A stretch of DNA of 50,406 nt. Origin: RGIG5472 sp051867615. GTDB lineage: Bacteria; Bacillota; Clostridia; Oscillospirales; Oscillospiraceae. This document shows positions 24,071-32,619 of this stretch, piece after piece; the first letter of the stretch is position 1, and every line of letters begins with the position of its first letter. The notes below the pieces were generated by a model. That model was not told where the DNA came from, made no database searches, and saw only the letters and a list, made by a program, of their open reading frames with translations. Location of the stretch: the NCBI GenBank assembly GCA_051867615.1, contig JBJDYU010000042.1, positions 1 to 50,406 on the forward strand. The letters are read 5' to 3'. Position numbers and translations under genes: made by a program.

Positions 24071-24085
24071 AAAACAATATTTATC

Positions 24086-24119
24086 GAGAGGAGACTGCGA
24101 AAGCGGTCTTCTCTTTTTT
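24086..24119 (+). terminator. Terminator after argS
   Basis: A 12-13-bp stem (24086-24098 with 24103-24115, two G-T pairs) with a GAAA tetraloop and T6. Confidence 0.88.
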
Positions 24120-24143
24120 ATTATGAAACGGGCCGGGAAAGCG

Positions 24144-24176
24144 GCGCGGAGGGGAAAGCCCTCCGCGCTGTTTTTT
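24144..24176 (+). terminator. Second terminator before the phage-like cassette
   Basis: A perfect 10-bp GC-rich stem (24144-24153 with 24159-24168), GAAAG loop, then TGTTTTTT. Together with the argS terminator it insulates the cassette from argS transcription. The following 116 bases contain no clear sigma-A promoter, but do hold an 8-bp hairpin (24258-24265 with 24271-24278) just before the terminase ribosome site. Confidence 0.82.
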
Positions 24177-24292
24177 GTCGGGCGGCGGAGAAACTTTTTG
24201 GGGGCGTTGCACCGCGAAGTGCCACAAAGGCGGCGGGGCAGGTAAGGATGAAAGCTGCGCTCCGCAGGACGCGGAGCGGAAAGGAGAGAGCT

Positions 24293-24736
24293 GTGAAGGA
24301 GATTTCCGGAAAGCAGAGAAAGGCCTTCTGCCGGGCTTTTTTGCGGTGCATGGACCCGAAGCTCGCCGCAGAGGAGTGCCGGGTGGAGGACGGGTACGCG
24401 CTGCTGGAGACGGCGGAGGTACAGCAGGAGCTGGAGCGGATGCGGCAGGCCATGCACCGGGAGATCCGGCGGGAGGACGTGCTGCGGGGACTGGCGCGGC
24501 TGGCCTTTTCCACGGCGGAGGGAGTGGACGGACTGCTGCTCCCCGGCGAGGAAGCGACGGCAGGCAGGATAGACTTTTCGGCAGTGGCCGAGGTGAAGCG
24601 CAGCAGCTCCGGCATCGTGGAGCTCCGCTTCGTGGACCGCATCAAGGCGCTGGCCACGCTGTATGAGCTGCTGGGCAGCGGCGAGGGAGACGGAGCGGAG
24701 GCGTTCTTCCGCGCTTTGCAGGAGGCGGGAGAATGA
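24293..24736 (+). CDS. Phage terminase small subunit (XtmA-like)
   Basis: 147 residues from a GTG at 24293 with AAAGGAGA upstream; an in-frame ATG at 24248 has a weaker site. The start KEISGKQRKAFCRAFLRCMD with PKLAAEECRVEDGYALLE is the helix-turn-helix of terminase small subunits, normally KQ..F...Y...N A..AA..AGY. The C-terminal part carries a helical oligomerisation region. The small subunit recognises phage DNA and recruits the large subunit. First gene of a 19-gene phage-like cassette and four bases before the large subunit, as in PBSX. In this copy the usual asparagine-rich turn is altered (DPKLAAEECRV). Confidence 0.8.
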   Translation: MKEISGKQRKAFCRAFLRCMDPKLAAEECRVEDGYALLETAEVQQELERMRQAMHREIRREDVLRGLARLAFSTAEGVDGLLLPGEEATAGRIDFSAVAEVKRSSSGIVELRFVDRIKALATLYELLGSGEGDGAEAFFRALQEAGE

Positions 24737-24739
24737 ACG

Positions 24740-26017
24740 ATGCGGAAGGGGGAGAGCGGAATACAGGTCTGGCATTTTTCTGAGAAGCAGAGAAGGGTAC
24801 TCACCTGGTGGTGCGGCGCGGACCGGGACAGGGACGCCATCATCTGCGACGGCGCCGTGCGAAGCGGCAAGACCCTGGCCATGGGCATCTCCTTCTTCTG
24901 CTGGGCCATGAAGAGCTTCAGTGGGCAGCAGTTCGGCGTCTGCGGCAAGACCATCTCTTCTCTCAGGCGAAACGTGCTGCAGGAGGTGCTGCCGAGGCTC
25001 CGCTCCATGGGCTTTCGCTGCGAGGAAAAACGGTCGGAGAACCTGCTGACGGTGCGCTTCGGCGGGCGGGAGAACCGCTTTTACCTCTTTGGCGGGCGGG
25101 ATGAATCCAGCGCGGCGCTGATCCAGGGCATCACCTTTGCGGGGGTGCTGCTGGACGAGGCGGCGCTGATGCCACGCTCCTTCGTGGAGCAGGCCTGCGC
25201 CCGGTGCAGTGTGGCTGGGAGCCGACTGTGGTTCAACTGTAACCCCGAGGGGCCGCAGCACTGGTTTTACCGGGAGTGGATCCTGAAAGCGGAGGAGCGC
25301 AACGCCCTGCGGCTCCACTTCACCATGGAGGACAATCCCTCGCTCACCCCCAGAATACGGGCGCGGTACCGCCGCTCCTACTCCGGCGTGTTTTACAGGC
25401 GCTTCATTCTGGGCGAGTGGACGGCGGCGAAGGGCCTTGTATACGACTTTTTCCGGCGGGAGGAATTCTGCGCTCCGCCCCCCACGGGCGAGGCGGAGCG
25501 GTGGTGGGTGTCCGTGGACTACGGCACCGCCAACCCCACCTCCATGGGGCTTTGGGGAAAGTACGGCGGCGTCTGGTACCGGGTGGAGGAGTACTACTAC
25601 GACTCCCGCCGGGAGGGACGGCAGCTCACCGACGCGGAATATGTGCAGGCCCTGCGGCGGCTGCTGGGCGGAAGGCGGGCGGAAAAGGTCATCGTGGACC
25701 CCTCCGCCGCCAGCTTCATCACCGCCCTGCGGCAGGCGGGCTTTCGGGTGGAGCAGGCGGACAACCGGGTGCTGGACGGCATCCGGCTCACGTCGGACTG
25801 GCTCAAGCAGGGAAAGATCGTTCTCTGCGAGGGCTGCGCGGACTGCCTGCGGGAGATCGAGCTTTACGCCTGGGAGGAGGGCGAAACGGGGCGGGACGCC
25901 CCGAAAAAGGAACACGACCACGCCATGGACGAGATGCGCTATTTCGTCATGGCGGCGGCCCGCGGACAGCGGCGGCAGCCCTTCTGCGCGGGCGTGGTGG
26001 AAAGGAAAAGGGACTGA
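24740..26017 (+). CDS. Phage terminase large subunit, PBSX family (XtmB-like)
   Basis: 425 residues. ATPase domain: Walker A GAVRSGKT (38-45), Walker B GVLLDEA with D139 and E140, and the coupling WFNCNPEGPQHWFYREW motif. Nuclease domain of the RNase H fold: D260 in VSVDYGTANP, D320 in VIVDPSAASF, D393/D397 in EHDHAMDEMRYF. All catalytic acids are present, so it should be able to pump and cut DNA. PBSX-type terminases package random host DNA by headful cutting; whether this one does the same is open. ATG at 24740 with GGGAG upstream. Confidence 0.93.
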   Translation: MRKGESGIQVWHFSEKQRRVLTWWCGADRDRDAIICDGAVRSGKTLAMGISFFCWAMKSFSGQQFGVCGKTISSLRRNVLQEVLPRLRSMGFRCEEKRSENLLTVRFGGRENRFYLFGGRDESSAALIQGITFAGVLLDEAALMPRSFVEQACARCSVAGSRLWFNCNPEGPQHWFYREWILKAEERNALRLHFTMEDNPSLTPRIRARYRRSYSGVFYRRFILGEWTAAKGLVYDFFRREEFCAPPPTGEAERWWVSVDYGTANPTSMGLWGKYGGVWYRVEEYYYDSRREGRQLTDAEYVQALRRLLGGRRAEKVIVDPSAASFITALRQAGFRVEQADNRVLDGIRLTSDWLKQGKIVLCEGCADCLREIELYAWEEGETGRDAPKKEHDHAMDEMRYFVMAAARGQRRQPFCAGVVERKRD

Positions 26018-26019
26018 CT

Positions 26020-27168
26020 ATGGGAATCTTCAGAAAAAAGGAACCGGGGCGGGCGGCCCAGGCGGCGCAGCTGCGCTCCGGCTCGGCGCTGCCCTTTGAG
26101 ACGCTTTGCAGCCGCGCCGCCCACAGCGGGGAGCTGCGGCTCTACCGCGCCCTGCGCAGCACGGTGCCGGTGGTGGACGCCGCTATCTACAAGATCATCC
26201 GCCTGGCGGGCGGCGTGGACGTGAGCTGCGCCGACCCCGCCGCAGAGCGGGAGTTGCGGAGCTTCCTGCGGACGGTGGACGTGGGCCGGGGCCGCCGGGG
26301 CGTCAACGCGTTTCTGGACGAATATATGGATTCGCTCTTGATCTGCGGGCAGGCCATCGGCGAGATCGTGCCGCAGTGGGACGGCAGGGACATCCGGGCG
26401 CTGCTCTGCGGGCGGCCGGAGGACATCTCGGTGCAGGAGGGAAAAACGCCGCTGGATTTCTCCGTCTGGGGCTGGGACGAAAAGGGCCGCAGCGTGGAGC
26501 TGCCCTATCAGGAGCTGCTGCTGTTCACGCCCTTCCACCCCGAGGGGGAAAACCCCTACGGCGTGTCGCTGCTGCGGTCTCTGCCCGCCTTCGGCGAGCT
26601 GCTGCTGAAGATCTATGAGACCATGGGGCGGAACTGGGAGCGCTGCGGCAACGCACGCTACGCGGTCATCTGCAAGGGCGGCGAGGAGCTGGGCGAGGGC
26701 CTGGCCCGGGAGCGCTGCGGCGAGATCGCCCGGGAGTGGCAGAGCGCCATGCAGGAGACGAAAAACGGCAGCGTGCGGGACTTCGTGGCCGTGGGCGATG
26801 TGGAGATCCGGGTCATCGGCGCGGACAACCAGATACTGGACAGCGAGGTGCCGGTGCGGCAGATCATGGAGCAGCTGGTGGCAAAGACCGGCCTGCCGCC
26901 TTTCCTGCTCGGCATGAGCTGGTCCACCACCGAGCGCATGAGCTCCCAGCAGGCGGATATGCTGACCAGCGAGCTGACGGCCATCCGCAGGATGCTGTCG
27001 CCGGTGGTGGAGCGCATCTGCAGCCTGTGGCTGCGGATGCACGGCTATGGCTGCGGCTTTGAGGTGGTCTGGGATGAGATCAACCTCCAGGATCAGGTGG
27101 AGGAAGCGAAAGCCGAGCTTTACCGCCAGCAGGCGAGGAAGCTGCAGAAGGAAATCGGGGAGGAATAA
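26020..27168 (+). CDS. Phage portal protein (XkdE-like)
   Basis: 382 residues from the ATG at 26020, with AAAGGAAAAGG upstream. Portal signatures: RLYRALRSTVPVVDAAIYKI in the wing, SLLICGQAIGEIVPQWDGRD, the LLLFTPFHPEGENPYGVSLL block, and the long helical stem LVAKTGLPPFLLGMSWSTTE ending in a coiled-coil-like EEAKAELYRQQARKLQKEIG tail. The portal forms the dodecameric DNA gate at one capsid vertex, docking the terminase and later the neck. Length is a little short for the family (usually 400-500). Two bases after the terminase stop. Confidence 0.88.
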   Translation: MGIFRKKEPGRAAQAAQLRSGSALPFETLCSRAAHSGELRLYRALRSTVPVVDAAIYKIIRLAGGVDVSCADPAAERELRSFLRTVDVGRGRRGVNAFLDEYMDSLLICGQAIGEIVPQWDGRDIRALLCGRPEDISVQEGKTPLDFSVWGWDEKGRSVELPYQELLLFTPFHPEGENPYGVSLLRSLPAFGELLLKIYETMGRNWERCGNARYAVICKGGEELGEGLARERCGEIAREWQSAMQETKNGSVRDFVAVGDVEIRVIGADNQILDSEVPVRQIMEQLVAKTGLPPFLLGMSWSTTERMSSQQADMLTSELTAIRRMLSPVVERICSLWLRMHGYGCGFEVVWDEINLQDQVEEAKAELYRQQARKLQKEIGEE

Positions 27169-27171
27169 CGG

Positions 27172-28119
27172 ATGGAGATCAGAAAGGAACTGGCAGGCGT
27201 GCAGGCGGCGCAGGTCACGGAGGAGGACCTGGCGCTGATCAACCGGCTCGCCAAGAGCGAGCTTAAGGCGGAGCAGGTCTACACCTTCGCGGTGCGGCTC
27301 TGCGACAACGAGGTGGACCGGGACTATGAGCGCTTCAGCGTCGCGGCGCTGGAAAAGCTGGGGGAGCTGTTTGTGGGCAAGAGCGGTATCTTCGACCACA
27401 ACTGGTCCGCCGCAGGACAGACCGCCCGCATCTATAAGACTGAGCTTTGCGCGGAGAGCGCCATCCGCACCGAGGCCGGAGACGGCTACTGCTATCTCAA
27501 GGGCTACGCCTATATGCTGCGCAGCGAGAAAAACGCGGAGCTGATCCGTGAGATCGAGGGCGGCATCAAGAAGGAAGTCAGCGTGGGCTGCAGCGTGCGG
27601 CGCAGCGTCTGCTCCATTTGCGGCCGGGAGATGGGCGGCGGCGAATGTCCCCACCACAAGGGCATGGAGTATGACGGCAGGCTCTGCTATGCGGAGCTGC
27701 AGGAGCCGGTGGACGCATACGAGTGGTCCTTCGTGGCGGTACCCGCCCAGCGGAGCGCCGGCGTGATGAAAAAGCGCTTCGGACTGGGAAGCGGCTGCGA
27801 CTCGCTGCAAAAGTATGTGGAGCAGTCGGGCTGCGCGGATTTTCAGCAGGAGCTTAACGAGCTGGAGAAGCTGGCGGAGCTGGGCAGGAGCTACCTTTCC
27901 GAGCTGCGAAAGGAAGTGGTGCGTCTGGCGCTGATGACGGAGCGGGAGCTGGAGGGCGAGACGCTCCGGGCCGTTACGGAGAAGCTGGGAGAGGCGGAGC
28001 TGCGGGAGCTTCGTAAGGCCTACGAGGCCAAGGCGGCGAAGCGCTTCGGCATCTCGCCCCAGCTGCGCCGTCCGGAAAGAGACCCGGGCGCAAAGGAGGA
28101 AACGGCCTTCCTCGTATAA
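27172..28119 (+). CDS. Prohead maturation protease with scaffold-like C-terminus (XkdF-like)
   Basis: 315 residues. The N-terminal two thirds resemble XkdF/prohead proteases: SGIFDHNWSAAGQTARIYKT with a likely catalytic His76, KEVSVGCSVRR with a likely Ser137, and EWSFVAVPAQ closing the fold. Within it is a cysteine cluster C140, C147, C150, C159 with H161/H162 (CSICG...ECPHHKG) that probably binds zinc; it is seen in clostridial prophage homologues (from memory). Residues about 205-300 are charged and helical and may serve as the internal scaffold, as no separate scaffold gene exists. Four bases after the portal stop. Confidence 0.78.
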   Translation: MEIRKELAGVQAAQVTEEDLALINRLAKSELKAEQVYTFAVRLCDNEVDRDYERFSVAALEKLGELFVGKSGIFDHNWSAAGQTARIYKTELCAESAIRTEAGDGYCYLKGYAYMLRSEKNAELIREIEGGIKKEVSVGCSVRRSVCSICGREMGGGECPHHKGMEYDGRLCYAELQEPVDAYEWSFVAVPAQRSAGVMKKRFGLGSGCDSLQKYVEQSGCADFQQELNELEKLAELGRSYLSELRKEVVRLALMTERELEGETLRAVTEKLGEAELRELRKAYEAKAAKRFGISPQLRRPERDPGAKEETAFLV

Positions 28120-28197
28120 GGCCGATGGAAGCTGTGTTTGGTCCGCCGCCGCGCAAGCGGCGGCGCCAGAAAATTTTGAAAGATGGGAGCAGAAGGA

Positions 28198-28542
28198 ATG
28201 AAGATCTCTTATGAAGGCATGGGCCAGTGGGCCGCTACCTTCGCCTGCGGCGACGTGGGCGTGGGCGAGACGGTGAAAGTCAGCGAAAACGACACCGTGG
28301 CGGCGTGCAGCGCGGACGACGCGTTCTGCGGCGTGGTGTTCGCCAAGGCCAGGACCGGCGACGCCTGCACGGTGCAGCTCGGCGGCGCGGTGGAGGTGCC
28401 CTACAGCGGCACGGCCCCCTCGGTGGGCTACGCGGCTCTGGCTGCCGACGGCAGCGGCGGTGTGAAAGTGAGTGCGGGCGCGAAGGAGCGTCTGGTCCTC
28501 GCGGTGGACAGCGCCGCGGGCAAGGCCGTCATCGTACTGTGA
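28198..28542 (+). CDS. Capsid decoration protein, DUF2190-like
   Basis: 114 residues from the ATG at 28198, chosen for the GGGAG site 8 bases upstream; an ATG at 28183 has none. All-beta, Ala/Gly-rich protein of the capsid decoration/stabilisation type: the GVGETVKVSENDTVAACSAD and FCGVVFAKARTGDACTVQLG strands followed by GGAVEVPYSGTAPSVGYAAL. Such proteins (lambda gpD-like) sit at capsid three-fold points and strengthen the shell. Its position directly before the major capsid gene supports this. Confidence 0.75.
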   Translation: MKISYEGMGQWAATFACGDVGVGETVKVSENDTVAACSADDAFCGVVFAKARTGDACTVQLGGAVEVPYSGTAPSVGYAALAADGSGGVKVSAGAKERLVLAVDSAAGKAVIVL

Positions 28543-28560
28543 TAAAGGAGGAAGAAAAAC

Positions 28561-29592
28561 ATGACCTATCACTATGACAATCTGACCCTGGAGAAGGGGA
28601 TGTACTGCCAGAGCGGCAAGACCTTTACCCAGGTGCTGGAGTCTCTGGACCCCAGCGAAAATTACCGCGGCACCGCGCTGGAGGGCCTGGATGCCTTCCA
28701 GAGACAGCTCAAGCGCTTTGACATCAAGGTCAAGGGCGCGGGCAGCGACATGGTGGAGAAGTTCTTCCACAACTCATCCTCCGCCGTGCTGTTCCCTGAG
28801 TTCGTCTCCCGCGTGGTGCGTCAGGGCATGGAGGAGGAAAACATCCTGCCCAACATCACCGCCACCGTCACCAATTTCGACGGCATGGACTACCGCTCCA
28901 TCGCCTCCGTTCCCGACGAGGCGGACAAGGAACTCAAGCGCGTGGAGGAGGGAGCGCTGATCCCCGCCACCACCATCGTCACCCGGGAGAATCTGGTGCG
29001 CCTGCACAAGCGCGGCCGTATGCTGGTGGCGTCCTATGAGGCCATCCGCTTCCAGCGCCTCGACCTGTTCAGCGTGACGTTGCGCCAGATCGGCGCGTAC
29101 ATCGCCCGGATGCACCTGGAGGACGCCATCGGTGTGATCATGAACGGCGACGGCAACAACAACGCCGCGGCCGCCTACACCGTGGGCGACAGCACCATCG
29201 GCGGCACCGCAGGCACCCTTTCCTACGCCGCGCTGCTGGCCTTCTGGGCCCAGTTCGACCCCTACACCATGAACACCATTCTGGTCCCCAGCGACGTGAT
29301 GCTGCAGATGCTGCAGCTCAGCGAGTTCCAGAACCCCATGACGGGTCTGAACTTCCAGGGCACCGGCACTCTCACCACCCCTCTGGGCGCCACGCTGCTG
29401 CGCACCTCCGCCGTGCCTGCGGGCAAGCTCATCGGTCTGGACCGCAACTACGCGCTGGAGATGATCAACGGCAGCGAGATCGCCGTGGAGTACGACAAGC
29501 TCATCGACCGCCAGCTGGAGCGCGCGGCTATCACCAGCATTTCCGGCTTTGCGAAGCTCTATCAGGACGCTTCCCGCGTGCTGACCATCTGA
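28561..29592 (+). CDS. Major capsid protein, HK97 fold (XkdG-like)
   Basis: 343 residues, AAAGGAGG site upstream. The N-terminal arm (to about residue 75) precedes the HK97-type core, with the E-loop and spine helix around VRQGMEEENILPNITATVTN, the P-domain helix LRQIGAYIARMHLEDAIGVI, and the A-domain near VPSDVMLQMLQLSEFQNPMT. The C-terminal AITSISGFAKLYQDASRVL is typical. It should form an icosahedral shell of about the size known for small PBSX-like heads. No obvious damage. Confidence 0.9.
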   Translation: MTYHYDNLTLEKGMYCQSGKTFTQVLESLDPSENYRGTALEGLDAFQRQLKRFDIKVKGAGSDMVEKFFHNSSSAVLFPEFVSRVVRQGMEEENILPNITATVTNFDGMDYRSIASVPDEADKELKRVEEGALIPATTIVTRENLVRLHKRGRMLVASYEAIRFQRLDLFSVTLRQIGAYIARMHLEDAIGVIMNGDGNNNAAAAYTVGDSTIGGTAGTLSYAALLAFWAQFDPYTMNTILVPSDVMLQMLQLSEFQNPMTGLNFQGTGTLTTPLGATLLRTSAVPAGKLIGLDRNYALEMINGSEIAVEYDKLIDRQLERAAITSISGFAKLYQDASRVLTI

Positions 29593-29614
29593 GAGAAAAG
29601 GGAGGAGTGAGGCT

Positions 29615-29971
29615 ATGACGGATGCGATCTGGATGCTGGCCGCCTCGCTCTGTCACCCTGCAGCGGAGCAGGAGGAGCTGCTGCGGCTCCTCTGCGCCGC
29701 GGCGGAAAGCGAGCTTACGGCAAAGCTGAAGGAGGGCTGCACGGCGGAGGACTGCGGCGAGGCGTTTACCTGCGCGGCGGCTCTCCTGGCCGCGGCGGAT
29801 TTCCGTGCGGGCCTTACTGCCGGAGGCGAGCCTGTGTCCTTCACCGCGGGCAGCGTTTCCGTCAGCACCGGAGGGGCGGAGAGCGCCGCCATGCTGCGCC
29901 GTCAGGCCAGGCGTCTGCTGTCGGGACGGATAGAGGACGACGGCTTCGCCTTTCAGGGGGTGCGGGGATGA
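29615..29971 (+). CDS. Head-tail connector protein (YqbG-like)
   Basis: 118 residues, GGGAGGAG site. Helix-rich, following the capsid gene at the place of the head completion/adaptor protein (HK97 gp6, YqbG). AASLCHPAAEQEELLRLLCA and the repeated Ala-rich helices fit the four-helix adaptor fold. The link is by position and general pattern; sequence identity to any named protein is not evident. Its stop overlaps the next gene's ATG. Confidence 0.65.
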   Translation: MTDAIWMLAASLCHPAAEQEELLRLLCAAAESELTAKLKEGCTAEDCGEAFTCAAALLAAADFRAGLTAGGEPVSFTAGSVSVSTGGAESAAMLRRQARRLLSGRIEDDGFAFQGVRG

Positions 29972-30294
29972 TCCGCCCCTTTGAGCAGGCCCTGCGGCGC
30001 TACGGCCAGCCGGTGACGGTGTGCCACGAAGGCGAGGAGACGCAGGTGCGGGCCTTTCTACAGGAGAAGCTGGAGAAAAACGAGGAGCCGCCCCGCAGCG
30101 TCACGCCTCTGGGTGTGGTGGACAGGCGGCGGTGGATCTACATCGGCCCGGCGGAGACGGCGCTTTCCGTAGGGGACCGAGTACTGTTCGGCGGCGAAAG
30201 CTTTATCGCCCAGCAGGCGGAGCCGGTCTGGCTCGGCGGTGAGATCTGTCACTGGTGGGCGCAGCTGAAAAAGGAAAAGGAGGCGGCGCAGTGA
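29968..30294 (+). CDS. Head-tail stopper protein (XkdH-like)
   Basis: 108 residues, ATGA overlap with the upstream gene. A small beta-rich protein with YGQPVTVCHEGEETQVRAFL and LGVVDRRRWIYIGPAETALS strands, which resembles stopper/neck proteins such as XkdH or SPP1 gp16. It should seal the portal after DNA packaging. Assigned from order and fold pattern. Confidence 0.68.
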   Translation: MIRPFEQALRRYGQPVTVCHEGEETQVRAFLQEKLEKNEEPPRSVTPLGVVDRRRWIYIGPAETALSVGDRVLFGGESFIAQQAEPVWLGGEICHWWAQLKKEKEAAQ

Positions 30295-30797
30295 CGGACC
30301 TGGAGCAGATCAAGGCGGCGGTGGCGGAGACCCTTCGCGCCGCTGGTATGAACGCAGTGACGGAGTACGAGCCGGGCATGGCCCAGGCGTACAGCGAAGC
30401 GGTGGCGGCGGTGGGCCTGGCGGAGGCGGAGAGCGGGACGCTGGGCTATCAGAGCTATCTTGGCGAGGAGCTGGACGAGAAAACCGGCGCGGTGGTGGAG
30501 CGCTATGCAAGGCGCATGGAGGCGACGCTGTCCCTCGACATCTACGCGCCGAAAAGTGCCGGCGCCGCCGAGGCGGAGCGCGCCATGGAGCGCGCCATGG
30601 AGATATTGACCCGGGGACTGCCCGCCGGACTGAAAGTCAGCAAGGCAGTCTGGGAAAAAGTGTGCTGGGATGAGCTGAGCGGTATGTACCTCCGGCGCGG
30701 TACGCTCAAGTGCCACGCGCTGCTCATCGCGGAGAGGAGCCAGGAGGAGAGCGGCCTCATCCTTGATTTTATTTTGAAAGGTGTGATGTCTGATTGA
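30291..30797 (+). CDS. Tail completion / neck protein (XkdI/XkdJ position)
   Basis: 168 residues from a GTG at 30291 overlapping the previous stop, with AAAAGGAGG upstream. It starts with a regular helix (TDLEQIKAAVAETLRAAGMN) and has a beta sheet with an AAEAERAMERAMEILTRGLP helix in the middle, then the KVCWDELSGMYLRRGTLKCH block. Its place between the stopper and the sheath is that of the tail terminator in PBSX. I do not recognise a closer family. Confidence 0.65.
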   Translation: MTDLEQIKAAVAETLRAAGMNAVTEYEPGMAQAYSEAVAAVGLAEAESGTLGYQSYLGEELDEKTGAVVERYARRMEATLSLDIYAPKSAGAAEAERAMERAMEILTRGLPAGLKVSKAVWEKVCWDELSGMYLRRGTLKCHALLIAERSQEESGLILDFILKGVMSD

Positions 30798-31864
30798 ACG
30801 GGACACTGCATGAGCGTCCGGGGGTGTATTCCTCCTACGACGCATCCTCTGTGATCTCCCGCGGAAGCGCGGAGAAGGTGATTGGCGTCGCGGCCTGCGC
30901 GGTGAAGGGCACGGCGGGCCAGGCGGTGACGCTCCACAGCTACAGCGAGGGCCTCGCGGCCTTCGGCGCGGACGAAGCGGGAAAGCCCGGCATGGCCGCC
31001 ATGCTGCGGCTGCTGTTCCTCGGCGGCGCGGGCACGGTGGTGGCCGCCGCGGCGGACCAGAGCGGGGACAGCCCCGACTATACCGCCGCCTTCGCGGCGC
31101 TGGCGCTGGAGGAGGACGTGGCGGTGGTGGTCTGCGACAGCGCTGAGACCACGGTGCAGCAGGCCCTGCGCGAGAGCGTGGAGAGCTGCGCGGCCAATCG
31201 CAGGGAGCGCATCGCCGTGGTGGGCGCAGAGAACGAGTCTGTGCAGCAGCTCATCACGCGGGCGGCGGCGCTGAACTCCGAACGCATGGTGCTGGTGGGG
31301 CCGGACGCGCTGGACGAGAGCGGCGGCGAGCTTCCCGGCAGGATCGCTGCGGCGGCGGTGGCGGCGGCCATCGCGGTGAACCGCGACAGCGCCGTGCCGC
31401 TGAACGGCGCGGTGCTGAAGGGCCTGACCGGCGTTGGGCAGCAGTTTGAGGAGACGGAGGTGGACGCGCTGGTGCGCGGCGGCGTGACGCCGCTGGAGAG
31501 CGTGTCGGGCGAGGTGAGCCCCATCCGGGCTGTGACCACCCGTACCACCACCGACGGCATCGAGGACAGCACCTGGCGGGAGCTGACCACCATCCTCATC
31601 GTGGACGACGTGATCCCGGAGATCCGCGACACGCTGCGCAGGCGCTTCGCCCGGGCGAAGAACACCGCCCAGACCCGTGGCGCTGTCCGCAGCGAGACCA
31701 TTGTGCAGCTGGAGAGAAAGCTCACGGCGGAAGTCATCGACGGGTACGGCGACGTGCTGGTCTACATGGACGAGGAGGACCCCACCGCCTGCGTGGTGGA
31801 GTTCAGCTTCACCGTGGCTCACGGTCTCAACCGCATCTATCTCACCGCCCACATTACGGTATAA
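30794..31864 (+). CDS. Contractile tail sheath protein (XkdK-like)
   Basis: 356 residues from a TTG at 30794 overlapping the previous stop; AAAGGTG lies 11 bases upstream. Tail sheath signatures are the N-terminal HERPGVYSSYDASSVISRGS arm, the central domain with LVGPDALDESGGELPGRIAA, and the conserved C-terminal core VVDDVIPEIRDTLRRRFARA, then VIDGYGDVLVYMDEEDPTAC. The extended N- and C-terminal arms form the handshake mesh that drives contraction. It shows that the particle has a contractile (myovirus-like) tail. Sheath size is in the usual PBSX range. Confidence 0.92.
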   Translation: MNGTLHERPGVYSSYDASSVISRGSAEKVIGVAACAVKGTAGQAVTLHSYSEGLAAFGADEAGKPGMAAMLRLLFLGGAGTVVAAAADQSGDSPDYTAAFAALALEEDVAVVVCDSAETTVQQALRESVESCAANRRERIAVVGAENESVQQLITRAAALNSERMVLVGPDALDESGGELPGRIAAAAVAAAIAVNRDSAVPLNGAVLKGLTGVGQQFEETEVDALVRGGVTPLESVSGEVSPIRAVTTRTTTDGIEDSTWRELTTILIVDDVIPEIRDTLRRRFARAKNTAQTRGAVRSETIVQLERKLTAEVIDGYGDVLVYMDEEDPTACVVEFSFTVAHGLNRIYLTAHITV

Positions 31865-31879
31865 GGAGGATAAGACGAT

Positions 31880-32269
31880 ATGCAGATCTCTGGCTTTCCC
31901 ACCAGCTCCGATATCTATCTGGAGCTGAACGGAAAAAAGATCGCCGTGGTGCAGGGCTACAAGGCCAAGGTCACCCGCAGCAGCCTGACGGTGGAGGCCT
32001 TCGGCCAGGACGAGCCGGTGGCCACCATTCAGGGCCAGGCCAAGTATACCGTGGAGCTGGAGCGGCTGTACGCCACGGACGAGGCCATCAGCGACGGCAT
32101 CAATTTCTATGAGCTTACGGACTTCTCTCTGGTGATCTGTAAGCCGGACCGCAAGATCATCTACAGCGGCTGCCACTGGAGCAGCATCGCGGAGGAGGGC
32201 GTGCTGAACGCCATGGTGGCGGAAAAGATTACCCTCCTTGCCGCCAAGCGCATCGAGACCACGGCATGA
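31880..32269 (+). CDS. Tail tube protein (XkdM-like)
   Basis: 129 residues, AAGGAGG site. Beta-barrel tube protein of the XkdM family: SGFPTSSDIYLELNGKKIAV, the long strand KVTRSSLTVEAFGQDEPVAT and YTVELERLYATDEAISDGIN. Hexameric rings of this protein form the rigid inner tube that is driven through the target membrane. Length matches the family. Next gene overlaps by four bases. Confidence 0.9.
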   Translation: MQISGFPTSSDIYLELNGKKIAVVQGYKAKVTRSSLTVEAFGQDEPVATIQGQAKYTVELERLYATDEAISDGINFYELTDFSLVICKPDRKIIYSGCHWSSIAEEGVLNAMVAEKITLLAAKRIETTA

Positions 32270-32619
32270 GCGCGCGGCAGGACGGATGGAGCGTGCCGGA
32301 GATGCGGCTGCTCCCGGCCTCCCGGCTGCTGGCCATTCGCCGGGAGGTGGCGGCCATGGGGCTGGAGGATGCGCTGGAGCAGAGCCTTTACGGCAACGCC
32401 ATGGTCCTGGCGGCCTGCTGCGTGGAAAACGGCCGGGAAGTGTTTGCGGACGGTCAGGCGGTGTTGGACCGCCTGACCGCCGCGCAGATGGAACGGCTGC
32501 TGCGCCTCTATGCAGAAAAAGACCGGCAGGCCTGCCCCACGGAGACGGAGGACGCGGAGCGGGCGGCGAACAGCGGCTTTGACGAGGAGCGGTTCCTGCG
32601 TCTGAAGGAGGACGGCTGA
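32266..32619 (+). CDS. Tail assembly chaperone (XkdN-like)
   Basis: 117 residues starting in an ATGA overlap with the tube gene. Helical protein with LPASRLLAIRREVAAMGLED and AVLDRLTAAQMERLLRLYAE. In PBSX-like elements, XkdN sits between the tube and tape-measure genes and coats the tape measure during assembly. No programmed-frameshift extension could be recognised at its end. Its stop overlaps the next ATG by one base. Confidence 0.75.
   Translation: MSARQDGWSVPEMRLLPASRLLAIRREVAAMGLEDALEQSLYGNAMVLAACCVENGREVFADGQAVLDRLTAAQMERLLRLYAEKDRQACPTETEDAERAANSGFDEERFLRLKEDG

Noticed and set aside
22259..25921. Very long minus-strand reading frame across argS and the terminase genes
   Set aside because: Shadow of GC-rich coding on the other strand: Arg/Pro/His/Gly-rich product, no ribosome site and no family resemblance, while the plus strand carries argS and terminase signatures.
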